Part shown: one piece after another, positions 6,836-14,952 of the stretch | Layout of the letters: every line of letters starts with the position of its first letter | Numbering within the stretch: the first letter of the stretch is position 1 | From: Clostridia bacterium | Lineage (GTDB): Bacteria > Bacillota > Clostridia > Christensenellales > Aristaeellaceae | Assembly (NCBI GenBank): GCA_017550745.1 | Contig: JAFZOG010000053.1 | Location: 1-41,888, forward strand | Direction: 5' to 3' | DNA: 41,888 nt | The notes under the pieces: model-generated | The model's input: the letters and a program-made list of their open reading frames with translations, nothing else | Told to the model about the DNA's origin: nothing | Database searches by the model: none | Position numbers and translations under genes: made by a program

Positions 6836-7309
6836 TTACTCGCTCCGATTGTTCGTGCGCACCATGCGGGCCATCTCCCGCTTCACGTCGCGTTCTGCTG
6901 TGCTGGCGCGCTTGTCATGCAGATGCTTGCCGACGCACAGGCCCAAGTTCAGCTTCATGCGCCCGTCCTTCAAATACACGTCCAGCGGCACCAGGGCGTA
7001 CCCCTGACGCTGTACGGCGCTGCCCAGCTTGCGGATCTCGCTCTTGTGGAGCAGCAGGCGCTTGGGCCGGAGCGGGTCGGTGTTGAAGATGTTGCCATGC
7101 TCGTAGGGACTGATATGCATTCCCTGAACAAAGATTTCGCCATTCTTCACCATGGCGAAGCTCTCCTTCAGGTTCACCTTGCCCTGGCGCATGGACTTGA
7201 CTTCCGTGCCTTTCAGCTCGATGCCGCACTCGATGCTTTCCTCGATGAAGTAATCGTGGCGCGCCTTTTTGTTCTGCGCGATGGGCTTTACGCCTTTTTT
7301 TTTCGCCAT
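6836..7309 (-). CDS. smpB: SsrA-binding protein
   Basis: This 157-residue protein carries the SmpB core: [38 protein letters not shown], the [13 protein letters not shown] stretch, and a basic C-terminal tail that inserts into the mRNA channel. It binds tmRNA and takes part in trans-translation. Length is normal. The start is ATG 7309, and the promoter at 7367-7395 has perfect -10 TATAAT. Its tmRNA partner follows directly downstream, so the rescue system is complete in one place. Confidence 0.96.
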   Translation of the reverse strand: MAKKKGVKPIAQNKKARHDYFIEESIECGIELKGTEVKSMRQGKVNLKESFAMVKNGEIFVQGMHISPYEHGNIFNTDPLRPKRLLLHKSEIRKLGSAVQRQGYALVPLDVYLKDGRMKLNLGLCVGKHLHDKRASTAERDVKREMARMVRTNNRSE

Positions 7310-7366
7310 TGCGCGCCGCTCCCTTCATAGATTTTTCCTGGCACCCGCATCCTGGCTACGGGCAAG

Positions 7367-7395
7367 ATTATAGCATAAGAAAATAAGAAATGCAA
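7367..7395 (-). promoter_or_regulatory. Promoter of smpB (and perhaps ssrA)
   Basis: Minus strand: -35 TTGCAT (7390-7395), a 17-bp spacer and -10 TATAAT (7367-7372). The predicted start is near 7360, about 50 nt before the smpB start codon. Confidence 0.8.
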
Positions 7396-7422
7396 TAACC
7401 CGCTGGTTGATACAGACCGCCG

Positions 7423-7929
7423 TCACCAGACCGGAGGCGTCCAAAGAACCGGCTGTCCCGCTTTCAAAGAAGCGGGCACGTCGATCAGCCGCTGGTTTTT
7501 GCTGCCGCAGTAATCCAGTTCCAGGGATTTCTGTTCCCGCAGGAACGGCCCGTCCACCAGCACGTCCACCTGACGCAGCAGCGCCATACGGTCAGGATGG
7601 GCCTCCTTCAGCAGTTCTTCCCAGGTGTAGCCCGTGTAGCACCACACGTTCAAGCCGTTGGCGCGGGCCGATTTTGCCAGCTCCAGGCACGGAACAGGCT
7701 GCTCCATGGGTTCGCCGCCGGAAAGCGTGATGCCGGAAAGCAGCGGGTTCTTTCTCATTTTGGCGGCCAGAGCTTCCGTGTCTTCCTCATGCCCTCCCTG
7801 TGGATCATGGGTTTCAGGGTTTTGGCATCCCGGACAGTGATGGGAACAGCCCTGTACAAAAACCGCATAGCGCAGGCCCGGGCCATCCACAATGCTGTCA
7901 TTGACGGTTCCGGCGATTTGAATCTTCAT
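7423..7929 (-). CDS. nrdG: Anaerobic ribonucleoside-triphosphate reductase activating protein
   Basis: This 168-residue protein has the radical-SAM CxxxCxxC motif (C28, C32, C35 in GCSHHCPGCQNP), the early DGPGLRYAVF segment and the later TLSGGEPM SAM-binding patch. NrdG uses S-adenosylmethionine and a 4Fe-4S cluster to make the glycyl radical in NrdD, which reduces nucleotides under anoxia. The start ATG 7929 gives the standard MKIQIAG beginning and has an AAGAGGAAG site; a longer frame to 7977 would lack both. NrdD is not in this window; it may be elsewhere. It follows a terminator, so it likely has its own promoter. Confidence 0.93.
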   Translation of the reverse strand: MKIQIAGTVNDSIVDGPGLRYAVFVQGCSHHCPGCQNPETHDPQGGHEEDTEALAAKMRKNPLLSGITLSGGEPMEQPVPCLELAKSARANGLNVWCYTGYTWEELLKEAHPDRMALLRQVDVLVDGPFLREQKSLELDYCGSKNQRLIDVPASLKAGQPVLWTPPVW

Positions 7930-7949
7930 GTTTCTTCCTCTTTTCCTGT

Positions 7950-7981
7950 TTAAAACGGCGTGCGATTCTTCTCGCACGCCC
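7950..7981 (-). terminator. Terminator after the membrane-anchored protein gene
   Basis: Minus strand: a perfect 9-bp stem GGCGTGCGA/TCGCACGCC (7972-7980 with 7957-7965) and a 6-nt loop followed by GTTTTA. It ends the transcript of the gene at 7992-8711. Confidence 0.8.
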
Positions 7982-7991
7982 GCAGCTTTCG

Positions 7992-8711
7992 TTACACCGA
8001 TTGTTCCGGGTTTTCCGGCGCAGTCCGTTCGGTCATCCAGATCTCCTGTTCGCCTCGCCCTGCCTGGAGCAAGGCGTTAAAGAAGGGAATCACGTTTTCG
8101 TCATTTTGGTTATTTACGGTGATCACGGCATACAGCTCCCGGTTGTCGATCTGCATACCGCTCATGAAGCCGTAAAAGGATGCCAGCGGAATACCGTATA
8201 GATTGCGGCTGGTTTTAACGGGCAGTTCGTTCTCATCATATTCCTCCACATAGGCGACATACCCTTTCGTCAGATCGACGTCGCTTACCTCCAGCGTCCC
8301 GTCCGCCACCAGCCCGTCCAGCGGAAGGAACGCGCCTTGGCTGGCGTAGGATTTGAAATACTGCTCGGAGAGGAAATAGATGTCGGCGTCACCGGCTGCC
8401 ATGTACGCCATCATCTGCATGGCGGAAGTGTAGTCGTCCACGGTGGTCAGCACCACGGAGGAAACCGTTTCCATTTCGGGCACCGTGGCCTTCCACACCG
8501 GTTCCATGAAGCTGTCAATGACATCGGAAGAGCCAATGTTGGACTGGATATAGACGTCGATTCGCCTGTTCTGGGGAGATCGGTACGCCGTGGTGGTATA
8601 GATCAGGCTCCATCCCATCACGACCAGCACAGTCATTAAAATATATTTCCAGCTGCTGTACGTAATGTGATGCCTGACCGTATCTTTATTCACAGAGGTT
8701 TTGATCCGCAT
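7992..8711 (-). CDS. Membrane-anchored extracytoplasmic protein, solute-binding-like
   Basis: This 239-residue protein has a basic N-terminus and one membrane segment (about 22-41), with the rest predicted outside. The outer part (RIDVYIQSNIG, ADIYFLSEQYFKSYASQGAFLPLDGLV, YGIPLASFYG) resembles a family 1 extracellular solute-binding fold, but it is much shorter than usual and is anchored by a helix instead of a lipid. No permease lies nearby. It has its own promoter and terminator, so it is monocistronic. It could be a sensor subunit or a reduced binding protein; the specific role is unknown. Confidence 0.7.
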   Translation of the reverse strand: MRIKTSVNKDTVRHHITYSSWKYILMTVLVVMGWSLIYTTTAYRSPQNRRIDVYIQSNIGSSDVIDSFMEPVWKATVPEMETVSSVVLTTVDDYTSAMQMMAYMAAGDADIYFLSEQYFKSYASQGAFLPLDGLVADGTLEVSDVDLTKGYVAYVEEYDENELPVKTSRNLYGIPLASFYGFMSGMQIDNRELYAVITVNNQNDENVIPFFNALLQAGRGEQEIWMTERTAPENPEQSV

Positions 8712-8764
8712 GGCCCGCGACGCTCCTTTAAATACGAATAAAAGCGTTTTGAATCCGCTGGATT

Positions 8765-8794
8765 ATTGTACCACGCTTCATGCGAAATCGTCAA
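8765..8794 (-). promoter_or_regulatory. Promoter of the membrane-anchored protein gene
   Basis: Minus strand: -35 TTGACG (8789-8794), an 18-bp spacer and -10 TACAAT (8765-8770), about 55 bp upstream of the start codon. Confidence 0.7.
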
Positions 8795-8842
8795 CGGTCA
8801 ACAGGTCCGTGCCATGATTTTGACGTTTTATGGACGGTCTGA

Positions 8843-9790
8843 TTACAGCAGCTTGATCAGCTCATCCCTCACGCCATCCAGGCGGGCGTCGCTCAATCCG
8901 AAGTCCATTTCCCGATAGCTCCACGCGCTGCGGGAGATGCCGTATTTTTCAAAGGTCTCGTGAATCTGGCGGTACCATTTCACGGTATCCTCCGGTGTCG
9001 CTTTGTCGATGACGCCGTATTCCCCGCAGTACAGCATGGCCCCGTATTTCTTTGCGGTTTCGATGGCGGGAGCGAACAGCTTGTCGAAGTAGTCGGCGGG
9101 CAGCGCGGCTTCCTCAAAGCTCACGTCGCGGTTCACGTCCATATGGTATACCCAGTAGGCATGCTGGTGGGTAAAGGCGATAGGGTCGTAACAATGGAAG
9201 TTATAAACCACCTTATCGTCATAAGGCGCGTCCAGATCCTTCACCGCATCGGGGGCGTTGTTGTGGTAGCTGCCCACCAGGATCAGCGTGTCCGGCGCGA
9301 TGACGCGGACGTGGCGGATGCATTCCTTCACGATGCGGTTCCAGGCTTTGATATCGCCCGGGTCGGACACTTCGTTGAGCAATTCAAACGCGATGTGGGC
9401 GCTTTCCTGCCCAAAATGCCGGGCAATTTCTTCCCAGAGGCGATAAAATCGCTCCTGGTAGGCTTCGCTGTAAAAAAAGCCCGATTCCTTTTCGCCGATG
9501 TCAAAGGAATAACCCGCGGTCTTGTGCAGATCCAGCACCATATTGAGGCCGTTGGCCCGGCACCAGCCGTACGCCTGGCTGATACGCTGGAAGTTTTCGG
9601 CTTTGTAGGTGCCGTCCTCGTTTTCCAGCACGTTGTAATCCAGGGGCAGGCGCACATGATCCGCGCCCCAGGAGGCAATTGTTTCAATATCCTTTTCTTT
9701 GATGAAGTTGTTCAGCCGCTCCAGGGAGTAGTCGCATTGGCTCATCCATCCGCCCAGGTTTACGCCCCGGTAAAACCCATATTTCTTCAT
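8843..9790 (-). CDS. Glycoside hydrolase family 5 enzyme, cytoplasmic
   Basis: This 315-residue (beta/alpha)8-barrel hydrolase has the GH5 landmarks: GVNLGGW at the start, HVRLPLDY, DLHKTAGYSF, the acid/base Glu in FELLNE (E140) and the nucleophile Glu in LYCGEYGV (E257). Family members cleave beta-glucans, beta-mannans or related glycosides. There is no signal peptide, so the substrate is probably an imported oligosaccharide or glycoside rather than a polymer. It stands alone behind its own promoter with no sugar transporter next to it; the exact substrate cannot be read from sequence. Confidence 0.9.
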   Translation of the reverse strand: MKKYGFYRGVNLGGWMSQCDYSLERLNNFIKEKDIETIASWGADHVRLPLDYNVLENEDGTYKAENFQRISQAYGWCRANGLNMVLDLHKTAGYSFDIGEKESGFFYSEAYQERFYRLWEEIARHFGQESAHIAFELLNEVSDPGDIKAWNRIVKECIRHVRVIAPDTLILVGSYHNNAPDAVKDLDAPYDDKVVYNFHCYDPIAFTHQHAYWVYHMDVNRDVSFEEAALPADYFDKLFAPAIETAKKYGAMLYCGEYGVIDKATPEDTVKWYRQIHETFEKYGISRSAWSYREMDFGLSDARLDGVRDELIKLL

Positions 9791-9829
9791 TCTGCTTCAT
9801 CCTTTCATTATCGGCTATTCTGTGTTACC

Positions 9830-9858
9830 ATTGTATTGTATTATCCACAATTTGTAAA
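9830..9858 (-). promoter_or_regulatory. Promoter of the GH5 gene
   Basis: Minus strand: -35 TTTACA (9853-9858), a 17-bp spacer and -10 TACAAT (9830-9835). Confidence 0.7.
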
Positions 9859-9873
9859 CAGGATCGCGCGTTT

Positions 9874-11961
9874 TTACTTCGTCGTCAGCAGCTGCCCATA
9901 ACCGGGGAAAGGCCATACCCTGTCATCCACGATCAATTCGGCCTCGTCTACCAGAGCGCGAAGCTCCTCCATGTTTTTCACAATGCTGTCCCTGCAGTGC
10001 CGCGCCATGGTCAGCGGATCGGCGGAGGCATTCAGCCCGTCCACGCTTTCCCGCAGCGCTTCGTTTTTTTCCTGGATGGCGTCTGTCAGCGCGGACAGCC
10101 TGCGCACCAGTTTTTCTTCACAGTGCAAAGGCAGATCCGGCAGCAGGGCTTTGCGGCTTTCGGCGGAGGACGCCACCCTGCCGGCGTAGGCAATCACAGC
10201 AGGCAGGATCTCCTGGTTCGTCAGGTCGATCATCGTGTGCGCTTCGATGGAAATGATCTTGCAATAGTTTTCCAGCTGGATCTCGTAGCGGCTGTACAGC
10301 TCCTGCCGCGTATAAACGCGCTGGCGCTCGAACAGGGAAATATTCTGCTCAGAAATCAGATACGGCAGCGCGTCCGGCGTACTGGGCAAATCAAGCAAGC
10401 CCCGCCTGCCTGCTTCTTCCCGCCAGGTGGCAGCGTAGTTATTGCCATTAAAAATGATGCGCTTATGCTCGGCAATGGTGTCAACCACGATCTGCTCTAC
10501 CGCGGCGCGGATGTCCACGGCGGTCTCCAGGCGGTCGGCAAACTCTGCCAGCACGTCAGCCACGATGGTGTTGATCACCACATTCGGCTCGGCGATGGAC
10601 TGCGGCGCGCCGGGACTGCGGAATTCAAACTTGTTGCCCGTAAAAGCAAAAGGAGAGGTGCGGTTCCGGTCGGTGGTATCCTTGGGGATGCGGGGCAAGG
10701 TGTTGACCCCGATGTTCATCTCCATTTTTTCCCCGGCGATATAAGCGTTATGATGCTCGATGGCGTCCAGCACAGCCTCCAGCTCGTCGCCCAGGAACAT
10801 GGACATGATGGCGGGCGGCGCTTCGTTGCCGCCCAGGCGGTGGTCGTTCCCCGGGCTGGCAATGGAGATGCGCAGCAGATCCTGATGCAGATCCACCGCT
10901 TTGATCACCGCCACCAGGAACAGCAAAAACTGGGCGTTCTCGGCGGGGGTTTCCCCCGGCTCCAGCAGGTTCAGCCCCGTATCGGTGCTCAGGGACCAGT
11001 TGTTGTGCTTGCCGGAGCCGTTCACCCCGGCGAAAGGCTTTTCATGCAGCAGGCAGGCAAAGCCATGCTTTGCGGCTGTCCGCTTCATGATTTCCATGGT
11101 AAGCTGGTTGTGGTCGGTGGCAAGGTTGGCCGTGGTGAATACAGGCGCCAGCTCGTGCTGGCAGGGCGCTGCCTCGTTGTGCTCGGTTTTGGCGGACACG
11201 CCAAGCCGCCAGAGCTGCTGGTCCACATCCTGCATGAAGGCCTGCACCCGGGGCTTCAGGTTGCCGAAATAATGATCGTCCAGCTCCTGCCCCTTGGGGG
11301 GACGGGCGCCGAACAGCGTGCGACCGGTAAAAATCAGATCCTTCCGCTGGTAATACAAATCCCTGTCAATCAGGAAATACTCCTGTTCGGACCCCACTGT
11401 GGCCGTCACTTTCTTCACGTCGATGTGGCCCAGCAGGCGGAGCACGCGCTTGGCCTGGCGGTTGATCGCTTCACTGGAGCGCAGCAGCGGCGTTTTCTTG
11501 TCCAGCGCATGGCCGCCGTAGCTGCAAAAAGCCGTTGGGATACAAAGCGTGTTGTCCTTGATAAACGCGTAGCTGGTGGGATCCCACGCGGTATATCCCC
11601 TGGCCTCAAAGGTCGCCCGCAGGCCGCCGGAAGGGAAGGAGGACGCGTCCGGCTCACCCCGCACCAATTCCTTGCCGCTGAATTCCATGATTGCTCCGCC
11701 GCCATCGATGGGGGTCAGAAAGGAATCATGCTTTTCAGCGGTAATGCCCGTCATGGGCTGGAACCAGTGGGTATAATGGGTCGCTCCTTTTTCGACTGCC
11801 CAATCCTTCATGGTATTCGCCACCACGCTGGCGACCTCCAGGTTCAGGCTCTTGCCCTCCGCGATGGTGCGGTGAAGCGCTTTATAGGTTTCTTTCGGCA
11901 AGCGCTGGCGCATGACCGCGTCGTTGAATACCAAGCTTCCGAAGGTTTCCTGCAAGCTCAT
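9874..11961 (-). CDS. glnN: Glutamine synthetase, type III
   Basis: This 695-residue enzyme has the size and motifs of GS III: an N-terminal [39 protein letters not shown], the [12 protein letters not shown] metal/glutamate site, the [17 protein letters not shown] loop and [18 protein letters not shown]. It makes glutamine from glutamate, ammonia and ATP, the main ammonium entry under low nitrogen; type III enzymes are dodecamers typical of Bacteroidetes, cyanobacteria and Clostridia. Its leader, starting near 12044, contains an intrinsic terminator before the ribosome binding site, so transcription attenuation is possible. The gene lies downstream of serC-serA but has its own near-consensus promoter. 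Confidence 0.96.
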   Translation of the reverse strand: MSLQETFGSLVFNDAVMRQRLPKETYKALHRTIAEGKSLNLEVASVVANTMKDWAVEKGATHYTHWFQPMTGITAEKHDSFLTPIDGGGAIMEFSGKELVRGEPDASSFPSGGLRATFEARGYTAWDPTSYAFIKDNTLCIPTAFCSYGGHALDKKTPLLRSSEAINRQAKRVLRLLGHIDVKKVTATVGSEQEYFLIDRDLYYQRKDLIFTGRTLFGARPPKGQELDDHYFGNLKPRVQAFMQDVDQQLWRLGVSAKTEHNEAAPCQHELAPVFTTANLATDHNQLTMEIMKRTAAKHGFACLLHEKPFAGVNGSGKHNNWSLSTDTGLNLLEPGETPAENAQFLLFLVAVIKAVDLHQDLLRISIASPGNDHRLGGNEAPPAIMSMFLGDELEAVLDAIEHHNAYIAGEKMEMNIGVNTLPRIPKDTTDRNRTSPFAFTGNKFEFRSPGAPQSIAEPNVVINTIVADVLAEFADRLETAVDIRAAVEQIVVDTIAEHKRIIFNGNNYAATWREEAGRRGLLDLPSTPDALPYLISEQNISLFERQRVYTRQELYSRYEIQLENYCKIISIEAHTMIDLTNQEILPAVIAYAGRVASSAESRKALLPDLPLHCEEKLVRRLSALTDAIQEKNEALRESVDGLNASADPLTMARHCRDSIVKNMEELRALVDEAELIVDDRVWPFPGYGQLLTTK

Positions 11962-11997
11962 GTAAGCCTCCGTTTCTTCCGAAGAAGTCTGTATTTC

Positions 11998-12032
11998 AGA
12001 AAAAGCGCCGCGAGATTCAGCCGCGGCGCTTT
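11998..12032 (-). terminator. Terminator after serA, lying inside the glnN leader
   Basis: Minus strand: a perfect 11-bp stem AAAGCGCCGCG/CGCGGCGCTTT (12022-12032 with 12002-12012) followed by TTTTTCTG. It would end the serC-serA transcript, but it also lies about 12-46 nt downstream of the predicted glnN start site, so glnN transcription must read through it. Confidence 0.85.
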
Positions 12033-12050
12033 CAACTTTTTACAGTAGAA

Positions 12051-12079
12051 ATTATATCCTTCCGTGCTTGCAATGTCAA
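12051..12079 (-). promoter_or_regulatory. Promoter of glnN
   Basis: Minus strand: perfect -35 TTGACA (12074-12079), a 17-bp spacer and perfect -10 TATAAT (12051-12056). It sits upstream of the intrinsic terminator at 11998-12032. Confidence 0.85.
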
Positions 12080-12102
12080 GCCGAAATTATCCTGTCATTC
12101 GG

Positions 12103-13266
12103 TCATACCAGGCGCACCCGCACCACATTATTCAGCTTGCCAAGGGCGGCGATCAGGGTATCGTCGGGCTGCTGGGTCAGCTCCAGCACGGTGACAGCCA
12201 TATCGCCCCGGCTCTTGTTGAGCATGTTCTGGATGTTGATGCCCCGGCCGGAGATCAGGGTGGAAATGTTGCTGACGATACCGGGAACGTTCTTGTGGAT
12301 TGCCAGGATGCGGGTGCCCTCGGGAATGCCCAGAGCGATTTCAGGCATATTCACACTGTTGTGAATGATGCCCTTTTCCAAATAATCCCGCACTTCCCTG
12401 GCAGCCATTTCTGCGCAGCGTTCTTCGCTTTCCGGGGTAGACGCACCCAAGTGCGGCAGGCAGACCACGTGAGGCGTGTCAGCCAGCGCGTTGCAGGCGA
12501 AGTCAGTTACATAGGCCGCCAGCTGTTCTTCCGCGATAGCTTCCTTCACGTCTTCGGGAACAGCCAGTTCGCCGCGGGAGAAGTTCAGGATGCGCACGCC
12601 TTTTTTGAGGCTGTTGATAAACGCCTTGTTAATCGTGCCGCGGGTGGCGTCCATGAGCGGGATATGGAAGGTAATGTAGTCCGCGTCCTTGACCGCGTCT
12701 TCCATGGTATTGGCGTGACGGATGGCGCGGGAAAGCGCCCAAGCGTGCTCTACAGAAATATAGGGGTCATAGCCGATAACGTCCATGCCCATGCCCTGGG
12801 CGGCAGCGTTGGCGACCAGCGCGCCGATGGCGCCCAGGCCGATGACCGCCAGCTTCTTGCCGCGAAGCTCGGGGCCGACAAACTGGCTCTTTTTCTTCTC
12901 CATCAGCTTTTCCAGGCCTTCGGCATCCTTGTTTTCCTTCACACAGGCGATACCGCCGGCAATATCGCGGGAAGCCAGCAGCAGGCCGGCGATGACCAGC
13001 TCCGCCACGGCGTTGGCGTTCGCACCGGGCGTATTGAAAACGACGATGCCCTGCTCGGAGCATTTCTGAATCGGAATATTGTTGACACCCGCGCCGGCCC
13101 GGGCGATAGCCAGCAGGGAATCCGGCAGCTCCATGTCATGCATGGCGGCGCTTCGCACCAGGATGGCGTCGGGGGTGGGTTCCTCGGCAGACACCGTATA
13201 CTGGCCGGCAGACAGAACCTCATGGATGATGGGCGATATGCTGTTCAGGGTTTGAATCTTATACAT
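12103..13266 (-). CDS. serA: D-3-phosphoglycerate dehydrogenase
   Basis: This 387-residue enzyme oxidises 3-phosphoglycerate with NAD, the first step of serine synthesis. It shows the N-terminal substrate domain (ARAGAGVNNIPI), the Rossmann motif VIGLGAIGAL (G143-G148), the catalytic Arg in NFSRGE, the His in CLPHLGASTPES, and a C-terminal ACT-like domain (MAVTVLELTQQPDD) for possible serine feedback. The length matches the short ACT-containing form. It follows serC by 23 bp in the same operon; a terminator lies after it. Confidence 0.95.
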   Translation of the reverse strand: MYKIQTLNSISPIIHEVLSAGQYTVSAEEPTPDAILVRSAAMHDMELPDSLLAIARAGAGVNNIPIQKCSEQGIVVFNTPGANANAVAELVIAGLLLASRDIAGGIACVKENKDAEGLEKLMEKKKSQFVGPELRGKKLAVIGLGAIGALVANAAAQGMGMDVIGYDPYISVEHAWALSRAIRHANTMEDAVKDADYITFHIPLMDATRGTINKAFINSLKKGVRILNFSRGELAVPEDVKEAIAEEQLAAYVTDFACNALADTPHVVCLPHLGASTPESEERCAEMAAREVRDYLEKGIIHNSVNMPEIALGIPEGTRILAIHKNVPGIVSNISTLISGRGINIQNMLNKSRGDMAVTVLELTQQPDDTLIAALGKLNNVVRVRLV

Positions 13267-13289
13267 TGCTCAATCCTCACGATACACTG

Positions 13290-14363
13290 TTATTTGTTTT
13301 CCGTTTCAAACGCTTTCAGGGTTTCCACCAGCGCTTTCACGCCTTCCATGGGCATGGCGTTGTAAATGCTGGCGCGCATGCCGCCCACGCTGCGGTGGCC
13401 CTTGAGGTTCACCAGGCCCCGGGAAGCGGCGAACTTGACGAACGCGGCATCCTTATCCTTGTCGCCGGTCACGAAGGTGACGTTCATGATGGAGCGGAAT
13501 TCCTTCTGGGCGGTGGCGTTGAACAGGGCGCTGTTATCCAGGTAATCATACAGCAGCGCAGCCTTTTCCCGGTTGACCTTCTCGATGCCTTCCACGCCGC
13601 CCTGGCCCTGCAGCCATTCCATGCACAGGCCTGCCACATAAATGGCAAAGGTGTTCGGGGTATTCAGCATGCTTCCGTTGTCCGTCTGCGTCGTCCAGTT
13701 CAGCACCTTGGGGCAGGTCGCGGCGGCATGGCCCAGCAGATCCTTCCGCACGATCAGCAGGCACAGGCCCGCGGGTCCGATATTCTTCTGCGCGCCGGCA
13801 TACACCACGCCGAACTTGGTAATGTCATAAGCTTCACCCAGGATGTTGCTGCTCATGTCGGCAACCAGCGGCGCTTTCCCCTCGGGCAGCTTGGTATAGT
13901 GGGTGCCGTAAATGGTGTTGTTGGTGGTGATATGCAGGTAATCCGCCTCTGGATTCAGCTTGCCTTCCCACTCAGGAATGTATACATAATTATCCTCCCG
14001 GGAGGAAGCGACTACGTTCACCTTCAGGTACTTCGCCGCTTCTCCGGCCGCGCCGTGAGCGAAGTTGCCGCTGTCGATATAGTCGGCCTCGCCTTTAACG
14101 CCCAGGTTCAGGGGCACGGACGCGAACTGCATCGTGGCGCCGCCGTGGAGGAAGAGCACAGAATAGGTGTCCGGAATGTGCATCAGCGCGCGAATGCGGG
14201 CCTCCGCGTCATCAATAATGGCCTGGTACATGGGGCTGCGATGGCTCATCTCCATCACGCTCATGCCCGTTTCGCCGTAAACCGGCAAAGCGGCCTTCAC
14301 TTTTTCCAACACCGGAAGGGGCAGCGCGGAGGGTCCGGGAGAGAAATTATAAACGCGATCCAT
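13290..14363 (-). CDS. serC: Phosphoserine aminotransferase
   Basis: This 357-residue PLP enzyme begins with VYNFSPGPSALP, has the FLHGGATMQF phosphate-binding loop and the PLP lysine in AGAQKNIGPAG (K193), and ends with the LKGHRSVGGMRASIYNAMP segment of SerC. It converts 3-phosphohydroxypyruvate plus glutamate to phosphoserine. It is the first gene of the serC-serA operon and starts at ATG 14363 after AAAGGTGG. No phosphoserine phosphatase lies in the window. Confidence 0.96.
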   Translation of the reverse strand: MDRVYNFSPGPSALPLPVLEKVKAALPVYGETGMSVMEMSHRSPMYQAIIDDAEARIRALMHIPDTYSVLFLHGGATMQFASVPLNLGVKGEADYIDSGNFAHGAAGEAAKYLKVNVVASSREDNYVYIPEWEGKLNPEADYLHITTNNTIYGTHYTKLPEGKAPLVADMSSNILGEAYDITKFGVVYAGAQKNIGPAGLCLLIVRKDLLGHAAATCPKVLNWTTQTDNGSMLNTPNTFAIYVAGLCMEWLQGQGGVEGIEKVNREKAALLYDYLDNSALFNATAQKEFRSIMNVTFVTGDKDKDAAFVKFAASRGLVNLKGHRSVGGMRASIYNAMPMEGVKALVETLKAFETENK

Positions 14364-14444
14364 TGAGTATAATCCACCTTTCTTTGATGATCAATTCTTT
14401 GTGGGTCATTTTTTACCCGGCGGGCTGTTTTTGACCGTGAAGGC

Positions 14445-14473
14445 ATCATATCATGTTTTTTCCAATCCCGCAA
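14445..14473 (-). promoter_or_regulatory. Promoter of serC-serA
   Basis: Minus strand: -35 TTGCGG (14468-14473), a 17-bp spacer and -10 TATGAT (14445-14450). The leader of about 75 nt contains a short CCCGCCGGG hairpin of unknown meaning. Nothing gene-like lies between this promoter and the divergent one at 14661. Confidence 0.65.
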
Positions 14474-14611
14474 GAGACGCGGGCGAAAAAACATTAAGAA
14501 TACAATCCACAGCATAAATAATGAACAAAAATACATAAAAGTATTACGTGATTTAATTTTTTTGAAACATTTTTATAACAAATAAACGCAATATATAGTG
14601 GCTGTCTCATC

Positions 14612-14680
14612 TTGTCGAACGATATCTGGTAGTTTCGGGCGTTTTCGACAGTTTTTTCCCTTGAATAACCCGATTCGACG
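14612..14680 (+). promoter_or_regulatory. Cluster of Spo0A-type boxes
   Basis: TTGTCGAA occurs at 14612-14619. An inverted copy, TGTCGAAAA on the minus strand, lies at 14642-14650, and a partial inverted copy, CGTCGAA, lies at 14674-14680 between the -35 and -10 of the small downstream gene. The Spo0A recognition sequence in Bacillus and Clostridium is TGTCGAA-like, so control by phosphorylated Spo0A is proposed. Confidence 0.5.
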
Positions 14681-14689
14681 ATTTATGCT
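14661..14689 (+). promoter_or_regulatory. Promoter of the Spo0E-like gene
   Basis: -35 TTGAAT (14661-14666), a 17-bp spacer and -10 TATGCT (14684-14689). A partial Spo0A-type box lies inside the spacer. Confidence 0.65.
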
Positions 14690-14739
14690 GTAATCAGGGA
14701 ACAGAATTCCCGACGCTTCAGCATAAAGGAGGAAAAAAC

Positions 14740-14952
14740 ATGTCCAAGCATTATTACCCTGCTGTGTACAGCAAACTGATCGCCCTCAGAAAGCGGCTGG
14801 CAGAAGCCTATGCCCAAAATGATCCAGCGCTCGTTTTTGCCCTCTGCGGCCAGATCGACAGGCTTCAGATGGATTCCTGGATGCACAGCAGCCTTACGCG
14901 GCGTCCAAATCCCTCAGAGAAAACTGATCTGCTTGACCTGTGCGCCGAGTGA
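14740..14952 (+). CDS. Small protein, possibly Spo0E-like aspartyl-phosphate phosphatase
   Basis: This 70-residue protein has a perfect AAAGGAGG site and ATG at 14740. Its core, YSKLIALRKRLAEAYAQN followed by LCGQIDRLQMDSW, has the two-helix layout of Spo0E-like phosphatases (helix-LR..L, then SQELDxLI..Y), but the hallmark Ser and Glu of SQELD are replaced. Spo0E proteins remove phosphate from Spo0A and delay sporulation. The Spo0A-type boxes upstream support such a feedback role, but family membership is weak on sequence alone. Its last 39 bases overlap the convergent helicase gene. Confidence 0.45.
   Translation: MSKHYYPAVYSKLIALRKRLAEAYAQNDPALVFALCGQIDRLQMDSWMHSSLTRRPNPSEKTDLLDLCAE

Noticed and set aside
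9997-12048. Long plus-strand open frame opposite glnN
   Set aside because: It is the antisense shadow of a clear glutamine synthetase gene, His/Gln-rich, with no ribosome site.
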